Assembly (NCBI GenBank): GCA_002293295.1
Contig: DBCY01000046.1
Span: 8,629-14,516, forward strand
Direction of reading: 5' to 3'
Source: Ruminococcus sp. UBA946
GTDB taxonomy: Bacteria > Bacillota > Clostridia > Oscillospirales > Ruminococcaceae
DNA length: 5,888 nt
Shown: positions 1 to 5,868 of the stretch, piece after piece
Numbering within the stretch: position 1 is the stretch's first letter
How the letters are laid out: each line of letters begins with the position of its first letter
Made by a program: the position numbers and the translations under genes
The notes under the pieces: generated by a model
The model's input: only the letters and a program-made list of their open reading frames with translations
What the model was told of the DNA's origin: nothing
Database searches by the model: none

Positions 1-6
1 TTATAA

Positions 7-34
7 ATTAAAATCATACCGCCTCAGGCGGTAT
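7..34 (-). terminator. Rho-independent terminator after prmC
   Basis: Positions 16-23 (ATACCGCC) and 27-34 (GGCGGTAT) form a perfect 8-bp inverted repeat around a 3-nt loop. Read on the minus strand, the stem is followed by a T-rich tail (GATTTTAATTT). It lies about 30 nt past the prmC stop, as expected for the end of the transcript. The T-run is interrupted, so termination may be moderate. The stem could also be part of the dispersed repeat that abuts the end of prmC. Confidence 0.65.
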
Positions 35-40
35 ACCACC

Positions 41-71
41 ATTGTTAATTGTTAATTTTTAATTGTTAATT
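41..71. repeat. Heptanucleotide tandem repeat (GTTAATT on plus, AATTAAC on minus)
   Basis: Four consecutive 7-nt units occupy 44-50, 51-57, 58-64 and 65-71. Three are exactly GTTAATT and the third is TTTAATT; a partial ATT precedes them at 41-43. The last unit reaches into prmC and provides its final Asn codon (69-71) and its TAA stop (66-68). The array therefore lies between the coding region and the terminator hairpin. Confidence 0.85.
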
Positions 72-950
72 GGTACTACTCCACACTCCGGTAACTACCC
101 TGTCGTTCCCGCTCAAATCCTTTATAACTCGCACATTTTTATACCCGTTTTCGAGCATTATGCCGGATACCGCGGAACCCTGTCCGGAACCCGTTTCAAA
201 GGCCAGAAGCCCGCCGTCTTTCAGGATGTCTTTCCATAAGCATGGAATAACCCTGTAAAATTCCAAGCCGTCTTTTCCTCCGCGAAGAGCTTTGTCAGGC
301 TCGTGAGCAACCTCGGTCTGCAGATTATCCATTTCATCGCCGGTCAGATAGGGAGGATTAGAAACTATACAGTCAGCCTGCCTGTAATCACCGGGGCTGT
401 CCTCACAGATAAAATTCCCGAGCAGTGACCCGTTCATGACGTCGCCTTTCAGCAGCTTAATGTCAGCGCCGTTCATTTTAATATTATGCGTAAGGTAAAG
501 GAATGCCTCCGAAGAAAGTTCGGCGGCGTAAACCTTAGCCCCGGGGATGTTTTTTTGAAGGGCGACGGCAATACAGCCGCTTCCGCTGCAAAGGTCGATT
601 ATTTCAGGATTTTTTATATTGCTTTCCTTTACAAAGCGGATAACCTCGTCAACAAGCGTTTCGGTATCGGGACGGGGTATTAAAACACCCTCCCCGACTT
701 TAAAAGGCAGTCCGTAAAACTCCCATGTTCCGAGAAGATACTGCAAAGGATATCCGGACGCTCTCTTTTCTGCGGCTTTTAATGCCTTACTGCATATATC
801 GCCGTCGGGAGCGGTTTCCTTTAAGGGAAGAACAGAATAATCCAGTCCGGCGGTATCCTTGAAAATGCATTTCGCATCAAATTCATAATCATCAATCCCT
901 GCATTTTTCAGGACGGTTTTTATCCGGTTATATAATTCTCTGTATGTCAA
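66..950 (-). CDS. prmC: Peptide chain release factor N5-glutamine methyltransferase PrmC
   Basis: A cytoplasmic SAM-dependent enzyme that methylates the glutamine of the GGQ motif in release factors RF1 and RF2, raising termination efficiency. The protein is 294 residues, normal for the family. The N-terminal helical release-factor-binding domain covers roughly residues 1-85. It is followed by GVLIPRPDTE (88-97), SAM motif I with IDLCSGSGC (118-126), the catalytic NPPY (198-201), and HEPDKALRGGKDG (216-228). The start is a TTG at 950-948, chosen because GAAAGGA (964-958) lies 7 nt upstream and no ATG is better placed. The gene starts 20 nt after the stop of the 381-residue gene and is probably cotranscribed with it. 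In many Firmicutes prmC sits beside prfA; here a terminator follows instead. The last residues (VWSSTN) are encoded by repeat-like DNA and look non-ancestral. Confidence 0.95.
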   Translation of the reverse strand: MTYRELYNRIKTVLKNAGIDDYEFDAKCIFKDTAGLDYSVLPLKETAPDGDICSKALKAAEKRASGYPLQYLLGTWEFYGLPFKVGEGVLIPRPDTETLVDEVIRFVKESNIKNPEIIDLCSGSGCIAVALQKNIPGAKVYAAELSSEAFLYLTHNIKMNGADIKLLKGDVMNGSLLGNFICEDSPGDYRQADCIVSNPPYLTGDEMDNLQTEVAHEPDKALRGGKDGLEFYRVIPCLWKDILKDGGLLAFETGSGQGSAVSGIMLENGYKNVRVIKDLSGNDRVVTGVWSSTN

Positions 951-964
951 TTTTGTATCCTTTC
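951..964 (-). promoter_or_regulatory. Ribosome binding site fixing the TTG start of prmC
   Basis: On the minus strand GAAAGGA (964-958) is followed by a 7-nt spacer and then TTG ACA TAC. This is the best ribosome binding site near the N-terminus and supports a non-ATG start. It lies wholly within the 20-nt gap after the upstream stop codon, so translational coupling is plausible. Confidence 0.75.
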
Positions 965-970
965 AACGGT

Positions 971-2116
971 TTAACTCACGTTTGCCTTATGCTGTTTATG
1001 CAGCATCGTTTCCGCAAAGAGCGTTGAACATATTTCTGTCGCTGCCGGTTTCCGGAAGGTACGTTTCACAGAAGGCAGAACATCCTTTGATATGTATGCG
1101 CCGTATATTAAACCCGTGTTGGCTGGGCGGACAAATACGTGATAAAGCATGTCCTCGGGTAAAATGTAAGTTCCTCTTTCGGTTTTGAATCTTCCCAGGT
1201 ACTCCATGCATTTTGCAAACCAATCGGATTTAAGCGCCGTATCGGAACATGACATAAATTCCAGGGTGCTTTTAAACTGAGTTTTTTCGCTTCCGGTAAG
1301 CTCACTGCTGTTATAAAACGGAAGACCGACGCCGGCGGCGCTTGCGTGGTATCCTTTGCCGTCAGTCCAATGTATGCCGTAGTCTCCTCGCTTTTCCTGG
1401 TATCTCGGGTCAAGGATGTATTTTATAATATCTTCCGTCTTTTTTATAAGCTCCGTATCCTTAACCGGTTTAATAAAATACAGCGCGCCCATGACCAGAT
1501 AGGAAGTCGGCAGCGGGATTTCGCCTATCTCACAGTTGTGAATATCCTTTAAAACCGGTGTGTTTTCCCAAACCTTCGGGCGTCTTTTTATTTTCGACGG
1601 GTCAGTCTCATAAAAACCGAATATTCCCGTTTCAGCGATTTTATAGGCTTTGTTTATCCTTTCAGCCATATATTCCGTCATGTCGTCGTTATAATATCCG
1701 GCTTGCAGTAAATATAATATGATGCTCAGTCCATGTACATGACTCCAGCGGCGTTTACCCGACTCGTCCTGCGAAATCAAATACCGGTAAACGTCCTTCA
1801 TATATCCTGCCTTTTCGTCCAGTTCGGGTGATAAACCTGACCTGAAGCCAAGCCGCGTAAAGAACGGCATGAACATTTCAAAACAATCTTCGTAGCAGTT
1901 GTGTATGCTGCCGAATAATTCGTTATCGGTCATAGTGAGGAAATTTTTGAATTTATCAAAATACATACGGGCTGTCTTAAATTTATCAAGCGAGAGTAAT
2001 TCGCCTATGAGCTCCTGTGCGTCAAACGCGCCGCTTTCAATCATTCCCTCATGCATCAGCTGGAGCTTAACGCTTGGACCTCCGATTTCCGTAAGCCATT
2101 TTATATTATCGGACAT
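971..2116 (-). CDS. Uncharacterised 381-residue, mostly helical protein
   Basis: I do not recognise this family. The protein is soluble-looking: no signal peptide and no clear transmembrane segment. It appears largely alpha-helical with aromatic-rich stretches. Notable segments are RRWSHVHGLSIILYLLQAGY (122-141), PLPTSYLVMGALYFIKP (201-217), RGDYGIHWTDGKGYHASAAG (243-262) and RPANTGLIYGAYISKD (330-345). Alternating helical hairpins with conserved-looking W, H, Y and G recall alpha/alpha-toroid folds (prenyltransferase/terpene-cyclase-like or glycoside-hydrolase-like), but no catalytic motif is evident, so this is only a fold guess. Five cysteines (74, 78, 195, 290, 303), plus 363, are scattered without a metal-site pattern. 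The ATG at 2116 is supported by AAAGGG 10 nt upstream and by a promoter ending about 26 nt upstream. It is first in a probable two-gene operon with prmC. The frame is intact; shorter overlapping frames within it are shadows. Confidence 0.85.
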   Translation of the reverse strand: MSDNIKWLTEIGGPSVKLQLMHEGMIESGAFDAQELIGELLSLDKFKTARMYFDKFKNFLTMTDNELFGSIHNCYEDCFEMFMPFFTRLGFRSGLSPELDEKAGYMKDVYRYLISQDESGKRRWSHVHGLSIILYLLQAGYYNDDMTEYMAERINKAYKIAETGIFGFYETDPSKIKRRPKVWENTPVLKDIHNCEIGEIPLPTSYLVMGALYFIKPVKDTELIKKTEDIIKYILDPRYQEKRGDYGIHWTDGKGYHASAAGVGLPFYNSSELTGSEKTQFKSTLEFMSCSDTALKSDWFAKCMEYLGRFKTERGTYILPEDMLYHVFVRPANTGLIYGAYISKDVLPSVKRTFRKPAATEICSTLFAETMLHKQHKANVS

Positions 2117-2141
2117 TTAACCTATACCCTTTCTTTCAGTT

Positions 2142-2169
2142 ATTATTCAACATTCCTTTCCAATGTCAA
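2142..2169 (-). promoter_or_regulatory. Sigma-A-type promoter for the 381-residue gene and prmC
   Basis: On the minus strand a perfect -35 box TTGACA (2169-2164) is followed by a 16-nt spacer and AATAAT (2147-2142), which matches TATAAT at five of six positions. Predicted transcription starts near 2135, giving a leader of about 19 nt containing the GAAAGAAAGGG ribosome binding site. It lies downstream of the terminator at 2288-2323, so block 2 has its own promoter. The -35 box falls inside one arm of the 9-bp inverted repeat (2161-2169 and 2236-2244). Confidence 0.65.
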
Positions 2170-2244
2170 CAACTTAGAGATTCGGATTCATAGGGTGCAG
2201 CGCGTCGTTCCTTACAAATATATTTCACTAAATTATTGACATTG
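2161..2244. repeat. 9-bp inverted repeat in the intergenic gap
   Basis: CAATGTCAA (2161-2169) and TTGACATTG (2236-2244) are exact inverted copies 66 bp apart; similarity extends to 11 of 13 positions. A 10-nt direct repeat CATTCCTTTC lies just outside each arm (2151-2160 and 2245-2254). The enclosed stretch codes for nothing I can support. It may be a small degenerate mobile or dispersed element, or a chance arrangement. Confidence 0.45.
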
Positions 2245-2252
2245 CATTCCTT

Positions 2253-2287
2253 TCTCCATACCTTACTCCTCATTCCTTGTTCCTCAT
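2253..2287. repeat. Degenerate heptanucleotide array (ATGAGGA-like on minus)
   Basis: On the minus strand 7-nt units run ATGAGGA (2287-2281), ACAAGGA (2280-2274), ATGAGGA (2273-2267), GTAAGGT (2266-2260) and ATGGAGA (2259-2253). Units one and three are identical; the others keep the AGG or GGA core in phase. The tract lies just past the terminator of block 1 and is pyrimidine-rich on the plus strand. Confidence 0.55.
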
Positions 2288-2323
2288 AAAAAATGCAGAC
2301 AGCAAAGAAAGCCGTCTGCATTT
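2288..2323 (-). terminator. Rho-independent terminator of the cmk-plsC-ispH/S1 block
   Basis: On the minus strand AAATGCAGACGGC (2323-2311) pairs with GCTGTCTGCATTT (2303-2291) around a 7-nt loop, a 13-bp stem with one G-U wobble. A run of T follows (2293-2288). In the opposite orientation the wobble becomes an A-C mismatch, so the structure favours minus-strand RNA. It begins 15 nt past the stop of the ispH/S1 gene. Confidence 0.9.
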
Positions 2324-2338
2324 GTTTTTTATTTAAGC

Positions 2339-4495
2339 TTATCCGGCGGAATTATTTTCATCGGAAGTATCTCCGGCAGGAGCTTCAGCTGTTTCGTTCA
2401 CTACGGTATCTTCTTTAGTTTCTTCGGCGGCAACTTCTTGAGCGGCAGTTTCTGCGGCTTTGTTTTCGTCAGCCTCTTCCTCAGCAGTCAGGGGTTCTTC
2501 TTCAGAAGCTTCTGTATCCGTGTTTTCTTCCGTATATTCTTCGGCAACGGCGCGTATTGACATGCTGATTCTCTTCTTTTCCGCGTCAATTTCAGTAATC
2601 CTGGCTTCAACCTCATCGCCGACGGATACAATATCCTTAACGTTAGTGACCCTTTTTTCTGAAAGCTGGGAAATATGAATAAGACCGTCTATACCCGGAA
2701 TAATCTGGGCAAAAGCGCCGAACGGCGTAATTGAAACAATCTTAGCCTTAACAGTATCCCCGGCTGCATATTCGTTTTCAAACTTAACCCAAGGGTTCTC
2801 ATCGGTTTTCCTGTAGCCAAGGGAAATTCTGCCCGTTTCCCTGTCAAGCTCCTTAATATAAACCTCAGCCACGTCGCCTACGCTTAAAACCTCGGACGGA
2901 TGCTTGATTCTGTTCCACGAAAGCTCGGAAATATGAACCATACCGTCAATCCCGCCAAGGTCGACAAACGCCCCGTAATTGGTAAGCGACTTAACGGCGC
3001 CCTTGTAAACGGCTCCGATTTCGGCGGTATTCCAGAATTCTGCCTTTGCCGTTTCCTTTACCGCTCCGGCGGCAACCCTTATAGAGCCGACGGCTTTTCC
3101 CCTCTGGACGTTCACTTCGATAATTTTAAACTGGACGGTTTTCTTAACTAAATCGTCAAGGTTGTCATTACGGCGCAGGGTAGCCTGTGAAGCGGGTATA
3201 AATATTTTTATACCCTCGCTTAAAACTATAATGCCGCCCTTTACGACATTAGTTACAACGCCTTCGAGAATCCTGCCGTCTTCCTTGGCTTTCATAACCG
3301 TATCAAAGCCCACCATGGCGTCCACCTTGGTTTTGGAAAGCTGCACTATACCCTCGGCATCATTGATTTTAACAACGATTAAGTCAACCTCATCCCCGAC
3401 ATTAACAACGTCGGAGGGTTTTAAATTAGGGTCGTTCGTAAGCTCGGACAGTGAAACATAACCCGTATGCTTGGTGCCTACATCGACAATAGCTTCCGAG
3501 TTGTTCACAGCCGTTATGTAGCCCTTCACCCTGTTACCGGTATATATTCTTTTGAACGACGCATCAAGCGCCTCTTCAAAATTAAAGTCCTCGTCAATAT
3601 TCTGCAGTTTATCAGTCATCTGGTTTTGTACCTCCTTGATTATATAAGCCGGAGTAGACGCTCCGGCAGTAATACCAATGTTGAAATATTCACCGGCATT
3701 ATTAATCAGATTTCTTATAATTTCAAAATCCAATTCACTTGCATCCGTAATGTGAAAACAAGTTTTGCATTGCTTTTCGCAAATCTGATAAAGCTTGGCT
3801 GTATTTGAACTGTGTCTTCCTCCGATTATAATCATAAGGTCGGAGAATTTTGAAAGGGACAGAGCGGAATGCTGTCTCTCAGCAGTAGCGCCGCAGATTG
3901 TATTATAAACTTCCGCCTGCGGGAATATATCCTCAGCCAAAAGGACGCACTTTTCCCACATATTTATATTATACGTTGTTTGCACAACAATTGCAACCTT
4001 TTTTTTAAGATTTTTATGATTAATTTTATAATTATTCAGGAAATCAGTATCATCAGAGTAAATAAATGGAATATTATGGCATTGTCCGGCAATTCCTGTA
4101 ATTTCAGGATGGTTTCTGTCCCCGAAAATAATAATATCAAATCCGTCTGCCGATTTTTCCGCGGCGATTTTATGAATACGTTTAACAAAAGGGCAGGTAC
4201 CGTCAACATACTCGATATTATGCCTGTCAAGTATTTCATAAACGCTGCGTGCGGCTCCGTGCGAACGTATTATTACGGTTTCGCCGGAAATCCGCTTAAG
4301 CTCATCTTCCGATTTGCAGATAAGCACACCCCGGTTTTTCAAGTCATTCACAACGCTGGCATTATGAATAATTTCACCGAAGGTAACTGTCTTTTTACCT
4401 TTGCTGAGTTCATTATAAACGATTTTTACGCTTCTGTCAACACCAAAACAAAAACCGGAATTTTCCGCAACCCTTATTTTAATTCGTGCGCGCAT
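2339..4495 (-). CDS. ispH/rpsA: IspH (HMBPP reductase) fused to 30S ribosomal protein S1
   Basis: A 718-residue fusion. Residues 1-290 are a complete IspH, the [4Fe-4S] enzyme that reduces HMBPP to IPP and DMAPP at the end of the MEP pathway. Cluster cysteines are C16 (GFCFGV), C101 (DGTCPFV) and C201 (TICGAT); active-site residues include H44, H79, H129, E131 (HPE), the SSN at 229-231 and S280 (TAGAS). Four S1 RNA-binding domains follow at about 316-388, 405-474, 493-561 and 578-648. The last two have the clearest YGAF/FGAF and HIS signatures. Four domains is usual for Firmicute S1, versus six in E. coli. Residues 651-718 form an acidic tail (25 D/E, 2 K). The ATG is set by AAAAGGGAG 7 nt upstream. 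The gene is third in the cmk-plsC operon. Such fusions are known in Clostridia. A strong internal ribosome binding site at the domain junction may also yield S1 alone. Confidence 0.95.
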   Translation of the reverse strand: MRARIKIRVAENSGFCFGVDRSVKIVYNELSKGKKTVTFGEIIHNASVVNDLKNRGVLICKSEDELKRISGETVIIRSHGAARSVYEILDRHNIEYVDGTCPFVKRIHKIAAEKSADGFDIIIFGDRNHPEITGIAGQCHNIPFIYSDDTDFLNNYKINHKNLKKKVAIVVQTTYNINMWEKCVLLAEDIFPQAEVYNTICGATAERQHSALSLSKFSDLMIIIGGRHSSNTAKLYQICEKQCKTCFHITDASELDFEIIRNLINNAGEYFNIGITAGASTPAYIIKEVQNQMTDKLQNIDEDFNFEEALDASFKRIYTGNRVKGYITAVNNSEAIVDVGTKHTGYVSLSELTNDPNLKPSDVVNVGDEVDLIVVKINDAEGIVQLSKTKVDAMVGFDTVMKAKEDGRILEGVVTNVVKGGIIVLSEGIKIFIPASQATLRRNDNLDDLVKKTVQFKIIEVNVQRGKAVGSIRVAAGAVKETAKAEFWNTAEIGAVYKGAVKSLTNYGAFVDLGGIDGMVHISELSWNRIKHPSEVLSVGDVAEVYIKELDRETGRISLGYRKTDENPWVKFENEYAAGDTVKAKIVSITPFGAFAQIIPGIDGLIHISQLSEKRVTNVKDIVSVGDEVEARITEIDAEKKRISMSIRAVAEEYTEENTDTEASEEEPLTAEEEADENKAAETAAQEVAAEETKEDTVVNETAEAPAGDTSDENNSAG
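3617..3637 (-). promoter_or_regulatory. Internal Shine-Dalgarno and ATG at the IspH/S1 junction
   Basis: On the minus strand AAGGAGGT (3637-3630) is an 8-nt match to the 16S anti-Shine-Dalgarno. It lies 10 nt before the in-frame ATG at 3619-3617 (Met293). That Met falls between the end of IspH and the first S1 domain, and the residues after it (MTDKLQNIDEDFNFEEAL) look like the N-terminus of a free S1 protein. Initiation here would give a 426-residue S1 with four domains and the acidic tail. The spacing is slightly longer than ideal. The site is seen directly; its use is inferred. Confidence 0.6.
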
Positions 4496-4541
4496 TGCGG
4501 TACTCCCTTTTCAATATAATATAATTATAATAAAGTATTAC
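4496..4541 (-). promoter_or_regulatory. AT-rich leader of ispH/S1: ribosome binding site and possible weak internal promoter
   Basis: The 46-nt gap between plsC and ispH holds AAAAGGGAG (4511-4503), 7 nt before the ATG, which fixes the start. Upstream it is nearly pure A/T and contains TATAAT (4529-4524) on the minus strand, about 28 nt from the start codon. No TTGACA-like -35 box lies 16-18 nt upstream of it, so the promoter is speculative while the ribosome binding site is firm. Confidence 0.5.
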
Positions 4542-5171
4542 TTATAGTTTTTGGATTTGACCGTTTGTCTCTGCATCCTCTGTATTTTCCTCCGCAAGCT
4601 CTCTTATAGCATCCATAATCCGTTTTTTCACATATTTGAGCTGAGTTTTTGAGCCTTCCTCCACGGTAAGCTCTTCCGCCTTTATTACCTCGCCGAATTT
4701 AAGCGTCAGCTTAGAACGGAAACGCAGTTTCTCGCCTTTAAAGCAAATTCCGCACGGAAGTACATCCGCTCCGCTTTTCGAGGCTATTAAGGCAATACCT
4801 GTCTTGCCGCTTCCTACCCTGCCGTCCTTTGAACGGGTTCCTTCCGGAAAAATAACCAGATTGCTCCCGCTTTTTAAAACTTCGATTGAATCCTCAATGA
4901 CCTTCATATCTCCCGTACCGCGTTTAACCGGAAACGCCCCCAACGATGTTATCAGCCAGGACATAAGTCTGTTTTTAAAAAGCTCTTCCTTTGCCATATA
5001 TTTTACCGGAAGCTTCATTGGCATAGTCAGGACTACCGGGTCGGCGTAGCTCCTGTGGTTTGAAGCCATAATAACCGGTTTGTCCTGAGGAATATTTGAA
5101 ACGCCCTCAATATGAAAATTATAAAACAGCTTATAAACGAAAAAACATCCGTATCTGACAAAAGCGTTCAT
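4542..5171 (-). CDS. plsC: 1-acyl-sn-glycerol-3-phosphate acyltransferase (PlsC family)
   Basis: Acylates lysophosphatidic acid at sn-2 to make phosphatidic acid, the precursor of membrane phospholipids; it acts at the inner face of the cytoplasmic membrane. At 209 residues it has normal family length. The catalytic HX4D is H39-D44 (NHRSYAD), followed by GAFPVKRG (78-85), the substrate-binding FPEGTRS (108-114) and VLPCGI (137-142). A hydrophobic/aromatic N-terminal stretch (about 7-19) probably anchors it to the membrane. Its ATG overlaps the cmk stop as ATGA (5171-5168), so translation is likely coupled to cmk. A GGGAG about 13 nt upstream and GAGAG 6 nt from the start are weak binding sites. 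The last 20 residues are polar and acidic and lie outside the domain. Acyl-donor specificity cannot be read from the sequence. Confidence 0.93.
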   Translation of the reverse strand: MNAFVRYGCFFVYKLFYNFHIEGVSNIPQDKPVIMASNHRSYADPVVLTMPMKLPVKYMAKEELFKNRLMSWLITSLGAFPVKRGTGDMKVIEDSIEVLKSGSNLVIFPEGTRSKDGRVGSGKTGIALIASKSGADVLPCGICFKGEKLRFRSKLTLKFGEVIKAEELTVEEGSKTQLKYVKKRIMDAIRELAEENTEDAETNGQIQKL

Positions 5172-5851
5172 CCGATGCTCTCAGCTCCCGTTTTCTCTTT
5201 TATTATACTTAATACCATACTGACAACAGTTTGAAAGTCCATTTCCGTGGTATCGGCAAGGACGGCGTCCTCTGCCTGCCTTAAGGGAGCGATACTGCGG
5301 TTCATGTCATTATAATCGCGTGTTTTTATATCACTCAGAATATCCTCGAAGGACGGACAGCCCGGTTTTCCCGAAAGCTCCTTATAACGTCTTTCAGCTC
5401 GTTCCTCAGCCGCCGCCGTAAGAAAAATTTTCACATCCGCGCCGGGAAGAACGACGGTTCCTATATCCCGCCCGTCCATAATTATATTATTTTCCCGGGC
5501 GATTTTTTTCTGCAGACCGAATAAAAATTCCCTCACCTCCGGGATTGCCGAAACGGCGGAGGCTTCCATTGAGATTTCAGATGTGCGGATTTTATCCGAA
5601 ACGTCCTCCCCGTTTACAAATACATGCTGTAAGCCTCCCGTAAAACGAAGCTCCGGGGTAATGCTTTCAAGCTCGTTTATAACCTTTTCTTTATCGCAGG
5701 CTTTAATTCCCTTTGAGTTGACGGCGTATGCAACCGCTCGGTAAAGCGCGCCGGTATCGGCGTAAATAAATCCCAGCTTTGCCGCAACGGCTTTTGAAAC
5801 AGTGCTTTTTCCCGCTCCCGCGGGACCGTCTATAGCAACATTGATTGGCAT
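5168..5851 (-). CDS. cmk: Cytidylate kinase (CMP/dCMP kinase)
   Basis: Phosphorylates CMP and dCMP with ATP in the cytoplasm for pyrimidine salvage and for CTP/dCTP supply, including CDP-lipid synthesis. At 227 residues it is full length. The P-loop is GPAGAGKST (9-17), then DTGALYRA (32-39), the NMP-binding insert around residues 90-110, MDGRDIGTVVLP (125-136), the lid-region RAERRYKEL (151-159), and RDYNDMNRSIAPLRQAEDA (178-196) with DTT (200-202), the CMP-recognition segment. The ATG at 5851 is supported by AAAGGA 7 nt upstream. It is the first gene visible in the block, and its stop overlaps the plsC start. Its promoter is not in the window: only 37 nt lie upstream, mostly a heptamer repeat, so it may be read from an upstream gene. 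Confidence 0.96.
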   Translation of the reverse strand: MPINVAIDGPAGAGKSTVSKAVAAKLGFIYADTGALYRAVAYAVNSKGIKACDKEKVINELESITPELRFTGGLQHVFVNGEDVSDKIRTSEISMEASAVSAIPEVREFLFGLQKKIARENNIIMDGRDIGTVVLPGADVKIFLTAAAEERAERRYKELSGKPGCPSFEDILSDIKTRDYNDMNRSIAPLRQAEDAVLADTTEMDFQTVVSMVLSIIKEKTGAESIG

Positions 5852-5868
5852 AACAACATCCTTTGTTC

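Noticed and set aside
1108..1413. A 101-codon minus-strand frame overlapping the 381-residue gene, considered as a sign of frameshift
   Set aside because: The main 381-codon frame is continuous through this region with coherent protein character; the overlapping frame shows no domain and is a shadow.
2236..2263. TTGACA on the plus strand as a divergent promoter
   Set aside because: No acceptable -10 box lies 16-18 nt downstream, and no plus-strand gene follows.
2291..2330. The terminator hairpin acting in the plus direction (T-run at 2321-2330)
   Set aside because: There is no plus-strand gene to terminate, and the stem carries an A-C mismatch in that orientation but a G-U pair on the minus strand.
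3758..3781. CX3CX2C (C239, C243, C246) in the IspH part, the spacing of a radical-SAM cluster motif
   Set aside because: IspH already has its three cluster cysteines at 16, 101 and 201, and no other radical-SAM feature is present; the spacing is most likely coincidence.
3869..4519. A 216-codon open frame on the plus strand opposite ispH
   Set aside because: It lies fully antisense to the conserved IspH catalytic region, has no recognisable domain, and is explained by the codon pattern of the real gene.
5526..5545. A perfect-looking GGAGGTGA Shine-Dalgarno inside cmk
   Set aside because: No ATG, GTG or TTG follows at a suitable distance in any frame; it encodes the Glu-Val of the conserved PEVR motif.
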